A stretch of DNA of 64,000 nt from Isoetes taiwanensis (GCA_021234155.1 JAJEKV010000087.1:3713242-3777241); one strand, 5' to 3'; positions 11,372 to 26,934 are shown, numbered from the stretch's first letter. Made by a program: numbers and translations. The notes: a model not told the origin generated them from the sequence alone.

Positions 11372-12120
11372 CTTGCGCCGCTCCTCCTTCTCCCTGCGGC
11401 GCTCTTCCTTCGACTTCTTCTCCTCCGTCTGTTCGCCGTCCCTCCTCCTCTTCTTGCTCTTCTTTTCTTTCTTGTCTAAGTCCTTGAAGAGCTCTCTCTC
11501 GAGCTCCCTCTGCAGCAACTCTGCGGCTTTTTCCTCTGTAAGTTCTTCTGCTCCCTCCTCAAGGCCTTGGGTCCACGCCTCCTCTTGGTGCTCAGGAACC
11601 TCCTCTTCGGCATCTGGGTCAGGCTGAGCCTCCTGCTCCTCCTCAGCTCGCTCCTAGAATTGTCGGACCTTGGGCGGTCACATGTCCAAGAAAGGAGAAA
11701 TATCCAAGAAATATTGAGGGACAAAGATTACACACTCTGATGTGTTGAAATGCTAGGGGCAAAATATAAAATACTTGAATGGAAATGACCATAAGAGTTA
11801 GGTAATATAATATATTATAGATATAAATTGAATAGACAAGATGAAGAAGTTAAGGATCTTGAAACAATTCTAAAGAAATAATGCGTCATAAAATTTTGAA
11901 TCTTAATGTATAACGGGAGGTGTACAAAAAGACGATCATGACCTAGACAAAAGTAAATCACAACTAGATAAAAAAAACCTTCCACCAACCTCAGTTCATG
12001 GGGCATTGATATCCACACGGAATACCTAAATTGTTACAACAGGGAGAGTAAGGCCCTGCTGTAACACAAGGGCCCTACCTGTCCCGTAAGGAACTACTCT
12101 ACAAAAATTGAGAAAATAAC

Positions 12121-12549
12121 TTATACCATTTTCATGAGAGATCTTGAGACATCCTCAATATCAAATGGTAAGCCTGGAAAATTGTTATTCTTCAAAGTAT
12201 TGAGAACAATTCTTACCACGTCTTTCTTTAAAAAACCATTGTTGCAAAAATCTTTGATCAGGTCACAAATGTTCGTAACTGCCTTTTCTAAGTTTGAACG
12301 AGCACAAACATAAGGGAAGACCTGGAAAATTATTACTTTGCAAGCCTGACCATAAGGTCTGCAGCCACTAGCTTTGATAAACTTAAACACAAGGAAATCC
12401 AATTTTCTCCTCTTATTATAACTGGTATACTGAAATGAGCCGATATTAGGGTCAAGCACTTGGACAGTAACATTGAGGAAATTAATCATGTGACCAACCT
12501 TAGAATGTCCTCTATACATTGTTTTATTCTTTACTCCAAGATGGAACAT
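12121..12549 (-). pseudogene. Unrecognised gene fragment, array copy 1
   Basis: A 142-codon frame almost identical to the copy at 13,997-14,425. It ends PFDIEDVSRSLMKMV; the last codons look like a splice donor (AAAATG/GTATAAG), so the frame is probably an exon read into an intron. A following block with VVPYGTGRALVLQQGLTL is repeated in each unit and may be another exon. Family unknown. Confidence 0.4.
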
Positions 12550-12926
12550 ATTGTATACAGTGCAATCAAATTGAATAAGAAGAACTCAAGGAGATCTCCA
12601 CCATTAATTGAATAGACAAGATGAAGAAGTTAAGGATCTTGAAACAGTTCTAAAGAAATAATGCGTCATAAAATTTTGAATCTTAATGTATAACTGGAGG
12701 TGTACAACTTATAACTAAAGACGATCATGACCTAGACAAAAGTAAATCACAACTAGATAAGAAAAACCTTCCACCAACCTCAGTTCATGGGGCATCTGAT
12801 ATCCACACGGAATACCTAAATTGTTACAACAAGAAGAGTAAGGCCCTGCTGTAACACAAGGGCCCTACCTGTCCCGTAAGGAACTACTCTACAAAAATTG
12901 AGAAAATAACTTATACCATTTTCATG

Positions 12927-13095
12927 AGAATAGAATAGAATAGAATAGAATAGTTTTTTTAACGTCCACGAAGACCAATAGGTCATGGGACCCATACAAT
13001 GGGCTAGTACAATCATTACTACTAGGATTAAAAAACCCCTGCCTCGAAAGGTTTTCAAGGGAAAAACCTTTGCAGTAATGATGATACTAGACAAG
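12927..13095 (-). mobile_element. LINE 3' end with (TATTC)n tail
   Basis: This segment shares its 3' region with the LINE at 41.8 kb: the block around CGTCCACGAAGACCAATAGG, the phrase GGGACCCATA, and a hairpin-like block where CCCCTGCCTCGAAAGG is flanked by AAAAAACC and GGGAAAAACC. On the minus strand it ends in a run of about five TATTC units. Only the last 170 bp or so are present, so it is strongly 5'-truncated. It interrupts the second unit of the tandem array. Confidence 0.7.
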
Positions 13096-13107
13096 CTTAG
13101 ATAATGA

Positions 13108-13635
13108 CTACTGAGGGCTCAGTAATTGCAGATGTTTATCTAGAACCTCAAGTATGTATAATGCCAAGTCATGCACAGATGGTGCGCTGAGAAGTTGTGG
13201 AAGCGTGGAATGGAATGTTAAGGTCGAAAAATGATTCCGGACTATTTCAAAAGCAGGGCCTGGAAAATTGTTATTCTTCAAAGTATTGAGAACAATTCTT
13301 ACCACGTCTTTCTTTAAAAAACCATTGTTGCAAAAAGCTTTGATCAGGTCACAAATATTCGTAACTGCCTTTTCTAAGTTTGAACGAGCACAAACATAAG
13401 GGAAGACCTGGAAAATTATTACTTTGCAAGCCTGACCATAAGGTCTGCAGCCACTAGCTTTGATAAACTTAAACACAAGGAAATCCAATTTTCTCCTCTT
13501 ATTATAACTAGTATACTGAAATGAGCCGATATTAGGGTCAAGCACTTGGACAGTAACATTGAGGAAATTAATCATGTGACCAACCTTAGAATCTCCTCTA
13601 TACATTGTTTTATTCTTTACTCCAAGATGGAACAT
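13108..13635 (-). pseudogene. Unrecognised gene fragment, array copy 2 (longest version)
   Basis: This 175-codon frame starts MFHLGVKNKTMYRGDSK. It shares its first 125 or so residues with the other copies (MINFLNVTVQVLDPNIGSFQ, ASGCRPYGQACKVIIFQVF). It then ends in a unique tail with SAPSVHDLALYILEVLDKHL. The composition, mostly amphipathic helices, would suit an ARM/HEAT-like scaffold, but I do not recognise a family. The point where the copies diverge follows AATTTTCCAG, which may mark an old exon or duplication boundary. Whether any copy is expressed cannot be told. Confidence 0.4.
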
Positions 13636-13996
13636 ATTGTATACAGTGCAATCAAATTGAATAAGAAGAACTCAAGGAGATCTCCACCATTAATTGAATA
13701 GACAAGATGAAGAAGTTAAGGATCTTGAAACAATTCTAAAGAAATAATGCGTCATAAAATTTTGAATCTTAATGTATAACGGGAGGTGTACAACTTATAA
13801 CTCAAGACGATCATGACCTAGACAAAAGTAAATCACAACTAGATAAAAAAAACCTTCCACCAACCTCAGTTCATGGGGCATCTGATATCCACACGGAATA
13901 CCTAAATTGTTACAACAGGGAGAGTAAGGCCCTACTGTAACACAAGGGCCCTACCTGTCCCGTAAGGAACTACTCTACAAAAATTGAGAAAATAAC

Positions 13997-14425
13997 TTAT
14001 ACCATTTTCATGAGAGATCTTGAGACATCCTCAATATCAAATGGTAAGCCTGGAAAATTGTTATTCTTCAAAGTATTGAGAACAATTCTTACCACGTCTT
14101 TCTTTAAAAAACCATTGTTGCAAAAAGCTTTGATTAGGTCACAAATGTTCGTAACTGCCTTTTCTAAGTTTGAACGAGCACAAACATAAGGGAAGACCTG
14201 GAAAATTATTACTTTGCAAGCCTGGCCATAAGGTCTGCAGCCACTAGCTTTGACAAACTTAAACACAAGGAAATCCAATTTTCTCCTCTTATTATAACTG
14301 GTATACTGAAATGAGCCGATATTAGGGTCAAGCACTTGGACAGTAACATTGAGGAAATTAATCATGTGACCAACCTTAGAATCTCCTCTATACATTGTTT
14401 TATTCTTTACTCCAAGTTGGAACAT
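13997..14425 (-). pseudogene. Unrecognised gene fragment, array copy 3
   Basis: A 142-codon frame differing from copy 1 at only a few positions (for example MFQLG for MFHLG and AFCNN for DFCNN). It has the same probable splice donor at the end. It is the unit nearest a possible upstream exon at 14,640-14,795. Confidence 0.4.
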
Positions 14426-14639
14426 ATTGTATACAGTGCAATCAAATTGAATAAGAAGAACTCAAGGAGATCTCCACCATTAATTGAATAGACAAGATGA
14501 AGAAGTTAAGGATCTTGAAACAGTTCTAAAGAAATAATGCGTCGTAAAAATTTGAATCTTAATGTATAAAGAGAGGTGTACAACTTATAACTAAAGACGA
14601 TCATGACCTAGACAAGAGTAAATCACAACTATATATAGA

Positions 14640-14795
14640 AAAAAAAAAAATCTCAAGCGGTAAAAAATCACGGAATTCTTCATATTTTCTGCCCATAATT
14701 TGATCTGCATTGATTACCAACATTCCACACAATGCATTTTCAGCCTGACCAATTATTGGGGCATAAACATGGCATATTTCTAAAGCAAGTATCAT
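14640..14795 (-). pseudogene. Possible exon upstream of the tandem array
   Basis: Minus-strand open segment with LALEICHVYAPIIGQAENALC and MLVINADQIMGRKYEEFRDF. It has balanced composition, unlike random AT-rich sequence. It could be the exon before the repeated MFHLGVKN exon. No family recognised and splice sites are not clear. Confidence 0.25.
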
Positions 14796-15635
14796 TTATT
14801 CTTTAACCAAAAGCATGCCAAAGTTGACTGTGTTTGGATAGACATTAAATGCATCATCCTTTAATTCTAAGCAATGAGGATATTTAACCCCAATGGCAGA
14901 AATCAACTTTATTATTTTAATATAATATTGTCAAAAGGATTTTTTGACATATGTTCATTATCATCATTCATCTTATCTTATCTTATTATTTCTAGGTCTT
15001 TATCATTGCCTTAGATGATACACCTAAAAACATGTTCGTCGATATTTAACCCAAGTGGACGAAAGCAACTTTATTATTTGAGTATAACATTGTCAAAAGG
15101 ATTTTGACTTTTTTTGACATATCTTGATTATTTCCAGGTCTTTATTATTGCCTTAGATGATACATCTAATAACATGTTCTTGGCTTCCCTAGCTAGTAAT
15201 GTCTAAGATGTGAAGTAAACACTCTTATTATTAGTAGGATGAATCTTGAATTCTAATTCAACCTCAAATTGAAGGTCGTTGAATAACAAGGTTTGGAACG
15301 AATTTCAAGATATTTTCATTATTTTATGTGACAATTTGTACAACAATTTCTGTAAACCATGTTGCTTGACCCCCACCCACCCACCCAGCCCCCTCCCCAA
15401 CAACCCACCCCATAAATCAGGAAAAAAAAAGGGAAGGGGGCAGAGCACAAACCATTGGAGAGTTTCAAAGTGGCTAGCTTAAAATGGAGGCCACGTGTCA
15501 ACATACCATTGGCACTACTTTTCTACAAGCTTACTGTAACAAAACATGCAATAGGTAGGGAAAACAATATAAGAATCACTAGCCCTATCTAACAACTTGG
15601 TTTAAATGGAGAACTGCAATAGGTATGGAAAATAG

Positions 15636-15644
15636 TATAAAAAT
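15636..15644 (+). promoter_or_regulatory. Likely TATA box of the alpha-dioxygenase gene
   Basis: TATAAAAAT lies 89 bp upstream of the start codon at 15,725. The surrounding block GCAATAGGTATGGAAAATAG is a partial direct repeat of a block near 15,550, also followed by a TATA-like stretch, so the promoter may be locally duplicated. Confidence 0.5.
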
Positions 15645-15724
15645 GGCTAGTTGCATCAAAGGATTTAAGAATGTCCTATCTCGTGATAAGGATTGTAACT
15701 TAGAGATTGAGGGACTAGCAAACA

Positions 15725-20576
<4,852 letters not shown>

Positions 20577-22440
20577 TTTGCTTCAAAACTTTAACATGTA
20601 GCCATTCATATATGCAAATAACACATTGAATGATCACAGTAAATATGTTTCAATTTTTTTCCCTTTTTTTGGTTAAAAAATGGTTTCATTCATTGCAAAG
20701 TTCTGAGTACAAATATATTGTATTGATATCACACCACCAACATAGGCATATCGATTACGTGGAGGTAATCCCATAGTAGAATCCCCCCCCCCGCCGCCCC
20801 ACCACATGGGGGAGAGAGAATGAGATGCTTCTTTCATTAATTATAAAAAGAAAACTACATGAGGAACAACAATTATAAGATCTGTGAAAGAATCAATATA
20901 ATTAGCCCAAAATACAACATAGGAAATATAGAAGTCTTCTTGAAGAAATGGAGAGTTATTGCCTCCGTAAGGATGGGGTCCCATCATCTCAGAATTGAAA
21001 CGAGTCATTGCAGTACGGATGGAGGGCAGAGAATCCCCCCTGGCATGAGAGAGTATGCCAATATTGCTACATGCAAACCGTAGAGGATGAGCACCATGCT
21101 TGCAGAAGTGTCTAGCATATACGCACATTCGTGCAGCACATGTTGATCTTAGATGCTACACCGCTGCATCACTTCCTGGCATCGCCAATGGTTGCACGTC
21201 TCGCGGCCTCCATTCTACAAGTCTCCATCGTGAGACTATCCCTTACAGGGTCGGGGATATGAGAGCCCAGGGTTTTTCCTCCCACGATCCCAGTAGCAGA
21301 GACATGTTGTATAGTAGCATTTGTATTTTTGATGTGGTGTTTATCTGTTTTATGTATTGCATGTACCATCTCATAAGCCGGTTTGGCCTCCAAGATGTTA
21401 AAATATACTTCCTTCCTTCCTTCCTTGAAAATATAAATTTGAAGACCATAGCACCAAATATAGTGTTTTTCCAATTGAAGCCAAAATTTAGCTTGATTTG
21501 CCTAATGATTTTATTATAACAAAAAATTAGAGCAAAACTCCAACTGAGATCTTTGTGGCAAAAAATTAGGGTAAAGCTCCACTGAAAAACCATTTCCGAA
21601 ATGCCAAATAGAATCATGCTCTCTTTAAACTTGAGTCTTGCTTAAAAAACCTTACATGAGATGTAGCATTCACAAATTGCCATGAAGACATTACCAAGCC
21701 AAAGGCCTGTTAAATGGGAAGAGTGATAAGTTAAAACTTATAAGTATCAAGGTAGGCAAAATGATATGTGACTTGAGGTTTGAAAATGAAGTTTGAGTGA
21801 TTTCCCTAGTCCAATGGCTCCAATAGATCATTCACACAAGAAATAACCATCAATAGCATTAATGTGCTAAATGTATTAGCCAAACCCCTATGATAATGAT
21901 AACACTCTATAAAACTCGAACTGTAGATCAGTCATTGCTTATGATTGGTTCCCATACATCTAGTAACTCCCTCAAAGTTGGACAAACATAAGCATCCTTA
22001 GTTGTTTTTGACCTCCAGCAACCATGAGCTTTGAAAAGGGTGATCTGGGATGTTGAAAGCTATAGTAGTAGTAGCACCACCTCCTCCCAGAATGAGTATC
22101 AAAGGCAATGGGATCTTTTTCAATCGCAAGCAAGCAATGGAGGAACCCAGCATGCAGAGTAAAGCAGAATTTCATTATTGTGTAGAATAGTGGGTGTATA
22201 GTACAACATAAGTGGATATAATAACATAAGATGTGAGACTTGTATCGAAAATTAATTCATTAGATATCGTTTACAAACATATGAAACATATAACATTATG
22301 ACTAAGTGTACAGTAATGCAGCCTGAATTTGTGCAAGCGCCTAATTTGGACTTACTTCTATGCTGAAATAATCGAATAGAAAACAAATAATTCTCAGGGG
22401 TCGGGTTGCTTTTCGTTTGGCAAAGCTTTTTCAGGTTCTT
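20577..22440. other. Intergenic stretch, no recognisable gene
   Basis: AT-rich sequence with scattered short open frames on both strands. A moderately GC-rich block at about 20,940-21,300 is open over short distances on both strands but matches nothing I recognise; it could be an old transposon. Nothing else is supported. Confidence 0.4.
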
Positions 22441-22444
22441 CAAA

Positions 22445-22574
22445 CTATCCTGGAGCATGTTGTGCAGCATCTTTCATACTAATTTCCATCCTCTCCATGA
22501 ATTCTTGGGAGCTAGTCATGTAGAGGCGACTTCTCAATCTGTCAAGACTCTCAAAACTCTCATAGCCATTGATT
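22445..22574 (-). pseudogene. Possible terminal exon of an unknown gene
   Basis: Preceded on the minus strand by a good acceptor (TTTATTGCTGTGCAG). The frame encodes INGYESFESLDRLRSRLYM, then EFMERMEISMKDAAQHAPG and TAG, with open sequence (FEEPEKALPNEKQPDP) after the stop. Composition is gene-like. The upstream part would lie beyond the satellite and the nested elements, so the gene is probably disrupted. Confidence 0.3.
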
Positions 22575-22676
22575 CTGCACAGCAATAAAAGTTCCGTTAG
22601 AACAAAAGGTTCTGCCAACTAAAAAAAACACGGCCATTTAAATACCTATATACTAAGAAAAAATTACCCTTAAGGG

Positions 22677-23281
22677 TGTTGCCTTGCATGGCAAAAAGTT
22701 TTTCCCCAAGGGCCAAACTGGGCGAGCGCCCAATTTGCCCCCGAGGGGTGTTGCCTTGCATGGCAAAAAGTTTTCCCTCGAGGGCCAAACTGGGCGGGCG
22801 CCTATGTTGCCTTTCATGGCAAAAAGTTTTTTCCCAAGAGCCAAACTAGGTGGGCGGGTGTTGCTTTGCATGGCAAAACGTTTTCCCCAAGGGTCAAACA
22901 GGGCGGGCGCTCAATTTGCCCTGGGGGTTGTTGCCTTTCATGGCAAAAAGTTTCCCCCAAGGGCCAAACTGGTCGGGCGCCCAATTTGCCCGGGGGTGTT
23001 GCCGTGCATGGCAAAAGGTATTTTCCCAAGGGCCAAACTGGCCGGGCACCAAATTTTCTCTAGGGGGTGTTGCCTTGCATGGCAAAGAATTTTCCCCCAA
23101 GGGCCAAACTGGGCGGGTGCCCAATTTACCCCGGGGTGGTGTTGCTTTGCATGGCAGAAAGTTTTCCCCCAAGGGCCAAACTGGGCAGGCGCCCAATTTG
23201 CTCGGGAGGTGTTGCCGTACATGGCAGAAAGGATTCCCCCCCAAGGACCAAACTGGGCGGGCGCCCAATTTGCCTTGGGGG
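22677..23281. repeat. GC-rich satellite, about nine units of 65-72 bp
   Basis: The unit runs TTGCCTTGCATGGCAA (a small hairpin), an A/T-rich step, CCCCCAAGGGCCAAACTGGG, then CGGGCGCCCAATTTGCCC and a G-run. Units vary by point changes and small indels. Every frame on both strands is open over most of it, giving several spurious long ORFs. The array resumes at 34,384 after the first LTR element, and diverged relatives continue at 35,640-35,994. Confidence 0.9.
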
Positions 23282-23869
23282 TGTTAGTCCTGTACATCCT
23301 GGTACAGGACTATTCATGCACACGACGGACCAGGTCAAGGCTAAGGATCTGCAGTCAGGCACGTGTCAGTCGTCAAAGGCCCCGCAGAAGACCAAGAAGC
23401 AGACCACGCAGTCAAAAGCCGCGCCTGTTACCAAGAGGAGGCGCTCAGACAAGTGACGGCCCGTCACCGCCAGCATCAGCGTCAGCGTGATTTCAGGCAT
23501 TTCAAGAGGCACCGCCAGCATTCCTGAAAATCAGGCCTTCTTCCAGGAGTCGGCACCGAAATCAGTCAGAGTGTCTATATTGGGCCAAAGGCCATTGTAC
23601 TATATATATGAGTAGAGCTAGCACATGAGTTTTTAGATGAGTTTTGAGTCTTGTCTCACTTCTGTTTTCTCTGATTGCGAGAGCTCATGTATCTTCATTG
23701 ACATCAAGGAGTTATTCTCATTATTGTGATCTTATTGTTCTCTCTTTTCTCTTTTACCTTTGTTCTTTTTGCAAATCCCACGTGACACAGCTCCCAGATT
23801 CTCCTGTTTGATCCAAGGGTCCTCACAGAGGGCTGTCTTGCAAGAGTTCCCGAACCCAGACCCCAAACA
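23282..23869 (+). repeat. 5' LTR of the gypsy element
   Basis: 588 bp, TG...CA. It opens with a perfect hairpin: AGTCCTGTAC and GTACAGGACT around a six-base loop. A TATA stretch (TATATATATG, 23,601-23,610) marks the likely U3/R promoter. The first 170 bp or so are an open frame that in the 3' copy extends ORF3. Confidence 0.92.
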
Positions 23870-23870
23870 C

Positions 23871-23891
23871 TGTCGCCGTTGCCGGGTCTGA
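23871..23891 (+). promoter_or_regulatory. Primer-binding site of the gypsy element
   Basis: TGTCGCCGTTGCCGGGTCTG follows one base after the LTR. It is a near match to TGGCGCCGTTGCCGGGG, the primer site used by many plant Athila/Tat elements. The element at 36.4 kb has the perfect version. Confidence 0.7.
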
Positions 23892-23916
23892 TCTTTCTTT
23901 TTCCTTTCTTTCCATC

Positions 23917-26900
23917 ATGTCGGCACAAGGTTTCACTCCTGAAGAACTTCTTTGCCAAACCGCGGCTCGCCTGGAGCGCCATCAACGACGCGAGGCTGTT
24001 CGGGATATGTATGATACCGCTTATGACATTGAGGGTAGTCGTGTCCACTCCCGAGCTCAGTCGGCACCTCCTACCCCTCGTGCTCATTCTCGACCAGGGT
24101 CTCCCTCTATGTGCAGGCATTGTTCTCAACCTCAATCTCCACACCATACCCCTATTCAGCCCACGCCTCACTACTTCCAGACTCCTGAAAGCACCTATAT
24201 TCATATACCTTCTGGCCATACGCCTCAGCCGTCACAACCTTCTTCACCTCCTGCCGGGATGGGCTACCCTCAAGTGTCCTTTGGCCCTTCCTATATTCAT
24301 GAATTTCCGCATTCTCCATCTTTCCAGCACGCTCTTCCTGTTTACCAACTCACTGATCTCAAGCCGAATGAGGAGGGTTCTCATGGTCCTCCCCCGCCCG
24401 ATCCAACTTTCTCTGAACCACCGGGCTTTTCAGTCCCACCCCCCTGTTCTCAGCCCCATGCTGTTCCACCTCTCTATGCTTCTGCATATCCCCCACTGAA
24501 TTCACCTGTCTATGCGCACGTTCCGCCTTCATCTCCCACTCATAATTTAAAGCTGACTTATCCCACTTTTGGCAACACTAAAGGCAAACCTCTGGATCAG
24601 AGTGCTCAAGCCCATATGGAGGAATTCGAAGCCTTGGCCATTCTGAATGGTCATGTGCAACCACAACTCAAATTTCATATCTTTTCGACCACGCTTAGAG
24701 GCGCCCCTCATCAGTGGTTAATGGCCAACAAAAGTCACTGGAAGCAAAGTTGGCATGAAATGAAAACAGCATTCCTGTCTCATTATGGCACCACAGACGA
24801 TGATCAACTACTCCTTAAGCAACTCAATGATCTGCAGCAACAACCCACCGAGTCTGCGCGTGATTTTGCCGACCGTCTTCACATTCTCATCAGTAAACTC
24901 CAGGAGTACCCCACGCAAAGCCAGATTCTCGTCTGGTTTCTGCAAGGCCTTCCTCCTGCTATTCGCCTGATGACCGAATACCTGCGTCCAAAGTCTCTGG
25001 AGCAGGCGATTGAATTGGTCAACTACTCCGTCAATGTTTCTTCTCGAGGTGTTGCTCTCTCAGAACTCCCTTTCATTCCCCCCGTCATGGTTCCTCTGAA
25101 TGCTGTTCAGCCTCAGCAACCAAATCCACAACGCTCGCAGATCTGGTGTCATATTTGCAAATATCCAGGCCATTTGGCAAATGAATGCAACTCCTCCAAT
25201 GGACCTCCTCATTGTAAAAGGTGCAATATGTGCAATAGGTGCACTCGTTCTCATCCTACACCATTCAGGAATAAAATGGTCTTTCAAGTCCAGACCACGC
25301 CTCAACAACAACAGTCATATCCGCCTCCGCAATATCCAACTCAACAACCTCAGCAGTATCAACAAACGCAGCAATCTCAGCAGCCACGGGGACAAGGCAA
25401 CCGTTTTCCCTTTGATCCTTCAAAGGCTCAATGTTATCATTGTCATGAATGGGGTCACACCACCACGGCGTGTCCTCAACTTCCTCAAGTTCAAGTCCAA
25501 CTTCCAGGTTCTAATCAACCAGCTTCAGTCCGCCTCATGGCTTATCAACTGTGGGTGGCCAACGGTAAACAAGGCCCCCGTCCTGTTTTGAGGAAGCCCC
25601 CACGGCCGCCTCAACAACAGCACCCTCAGCAAGTTGCCTCTACCTCCACTCCTCTGGATCAACAAGCACAAGAGGAGATTTATCAGGCTCTAAACCCTCC
25701 AGTCCAGCAGTCCAATTGGATTGGTTTGGTCTCACGACAGACACGGGCTTCACGCCCCTTGACAATCATTCCTCACGACACGCAACCAGCCTTTGCTGTC
25801 GAGACCATCCCTCATGACGATGAAAAAAAAGTTCATTTCGCACCTGATCTTGACAAACTCATGCCTCACGTCATGCCTAAAGTGCGACAAAGTATTCTTA
25901 AACTCATGCAGGCTGCGGAAGGTCGCACACTGGCAAATGTTCATGCCACCACTAGAGCTCAGCAGCGTCAGGCAGCACCGTCATCCTCCACTAGCGCCCG
26001 CTCTCAGCCGTATCCAAATATTGCTGCTGAGGTCGAGCTTCTCAAAGAAGTTTCTGCTTCTTTACCCCAGACTCCTGCTCTACTGGATCTTGCGGACCCC
26101 TTTTCCCATGTTCCTTTGGATCTTCAGGAAGAACTTGCCAAAATCAAGATTCCTTTGAGCCTAGCCACCATTTTGAAACTCTGTCCGGCTCTCAAAGATC
26201 AGTTACCTCTTCCCACGGTTCTGGTTGGAGCTATTGCGACCTCAACACCCACGGTGCATGCCACGGTGGGCAATCAGCATATCAATCATGTTCAAATTGA
26301 TGGTGGTAGTGCTGTCAATCTTATTACTGACAAGCTCCGGAAGCAATTGGGCATCAAACAATTATACCGTGCCCCCTATGACATCAAGTTGGCTAATGGC
26401 CATATCACGCGTCCCCAAGGTGTCACTCCTCTTCTCCATATCAGCATTGGTGATCTCAAATTCCCCTTGGAATTCGGGGTTTGGAAAGCTGGAGAAGATC
26501 CTGGTGATTATGAAATGCTGGTTGGAAGATCTTTTCTCCGCCAGGCTAAGAGTATTCATTACTGGGCCACGGACCAACTTGTTATCACTGATGGACATCT
26601 CAATGCCACCATGGATCTGGAAACTGGCAAATTGATCTCTGTTGAGAATGCTGAACCTTCAATCTCTGACACTTACTCTGAAGAAGCCCAAAATATTTAT
26701 CATGTTCAAGCTCCACCTGCAGGTCTGCCTCTCTCATCCTACCCGGAGTATGCTGATCCTTGGGGTGAGATGACGCTGGATCAGGACCAGGCGGTGGCCG
26801 CTCTCTTGGACCCTTACCTGGCCTCCTGCAATCGCATTCAACGTCTTGATCATTTTTCAGACACCATCACTTCTTCGGAGACTGTCGATGTTCATGCCGT

Positions 26901-26934
26901 CATGAAGCAATCCTTGCTTGATGACACTCAGTAG
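23917..26934 (+). CDS. gag: Gag-protease polyprotein of the gypsy element
   Basis: The ATG lies 47 bp after the 5' LTR. The protein has 1,005 residues. A Pro/Ser/His-rich N-terminus (to about residue 210) is followed by a retrotransposon capsid region near residues 230-345 (WLMANKSHWKQSWHEM, ESARDFADRLHILISKLQEY). Two zinc knuckles lie near residues 410 and 505 (CHICKYPGHLANEC and CYHCHEWGHTTTAC, both CX2CX4HX4C), with extra Cys pairs between them (HCKRCNMCNRC). An aspartic protease lies near residue 795 (QIDGGSAVNLITDKL). It would form the particle, bind element RNA and cleave the polyprotein. The frame ends at TAG (26,932-26,934) after DDTQ. The same frame stays open after the stop, so pol may once have been continuous with it. 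Confidence 0.9.
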   Translation: MSAQGFTPEELLCQTAARLERHQRREAVRDMYDTAYDIEGSRVHSRAQSAPPTPRAHSRPGSPSMCRHCSQPQSPHHTPIQPTPHYFQTPESTYIHIPSGHTPQPSQPSSPPAGMGYPQVSFGPSYIHEFPHSPSFQHALPVYQLTDLKPNEEGSHGPPPPDPTFSEPPGFSVPPPCSQPHAVPPLYASAYPPLNSPVYAHVPPSSPTHNLKLTYPTFGNTKGKPLDQSAQAHMEEFEALAILNGHVQPQLKFHIFSTTLRGAPHQWLMANKSHWKQSWHEMKTAFLSHYGTTDDDQLLLKQLNDLQQQPTESARDFADRLHILISKLQEYPTQSQILVWFLQGLPPAIRLMTEYLRPKSLEQAIELVNYSVNVSSRGVALSELPFIPPVMVPLNAVQPQQPNPQRSQIWCHICKYPGHLANECNSSNGPPHCKRCNMCNRCTRSHPTPFRNKMVFQVQTTPQQQQSYPPPQYPTQQPQQYQQTQQSQQPRGQGNRFPFDPSKAQCYHCHEWGHTTTACPQLPQVQVQLPGSNQPASVRLMAYQLWVANGKQGPRPVLRKPPRPPQQQHPQQVASTSTPLDQQAQEEIYQALNPPVQQSNWIGLVSRQTRASRPLTIIPHDTQPAFAVETIPHDDEKKVHFAPDLDKLMPHVMPKVRQSILKLMQAAEGRTLANVHATTRAQQRQAAPSSSTSARSQPYPNIAAEVELLKEVSASLPQTPALLDLADPFSHVPLDLQEELAKIKIPLSLATILKLCPALKDQLPLPTVLVGAIATSTPTVHATVGNQHINHVQIDGGSAVNLITDKLRKQLGIKQLYRAPYDIKLANGHITRPQGVTPLLHISIGDLKFPLEFGVWKAGEDPGDYEMLVGRSFLRQAKSIHYWATDQLVITDGHLNATMDLETGKLISVENAEPSISDTYSEEAQNIYHVQAPPAGLPLSSYPEYADPWGEMTLDQDQAVAALLDPYLASCNRIQRLDHFSDTITSSETVDVHAVMKQSLLDDTQ

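Larger units (their letters stand above)
9297..11653 (-). pseudogene. Histone H3-fold protein with Lys/Glu-rich extension, disrupted
   Basis: Read leftwards. A first part (11653-11380) is Glu/Lys-rich and probably coiled coil (LLQRELERELFKDLDKKEKK). After a 1.25-kb transposon insertion the Lys/Glu-rich region resumes at 10,118, then a Ser/Asp/Glu linker (PPSSSDTESDEGIRVPDP). A basic segment (PPERPAPPKKPQKRKADS) leads into a C-terminal domain at 9,548-9,297 that matches histone H3: REIRHFQQSYGLLI for REIRRYQKSTELLI, PFVRLTQEIVQEF for PFQRLVREIAQDF, and AKRVTCMPKDIRLA for AKRVTIMPKDIQLA. Roughly ten residues at the end of alpha-2 and into loop 2 are missing. Breaks: a TAG at 9,396-9,398 where H3 has Gln, a 1-nt frame change in an A-run near 9,810, probably another near 10,075, and the insertion. 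The upstream edge reads as a splice acceptor (AATTCTAG). Role in chromatin is inferred from the fold; this copy looks dead. Confidence 0.65.
11824..14600. repeat. Tandem array of a gene fragment, unit about 0.78 kb
   Basis: The block beginning ATTGAATAGACAAGATGAAG recurs at about 11,827, 12,606, 13,692 and 14,482. That gives units of about 780, 1,086 and 790 bp. The middle unit is longer because it holds a LINE end (12,927-13,095) and unique coding sequence to about 13,250. Units are very similar, so the amplification is recent. Each complete unit carries the same minus-strand open frame. Confidence 0.85.

Noticed and set aside
22677-23281. CRISPR-like array
   Set aside because: Repeats are contiguous and degenerate with no unique spacers, and the context is a plant nuclear genome.
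22653-23490. Several 70-270 codon ORFs on both strands, such as a KGQTGRAPNLP repeat protein
   Set aside because: The satellite unit lacks stops in nearly all six frames, so these ORFs follow from the repeat. They also run across the LTR boundary of an inserted element.
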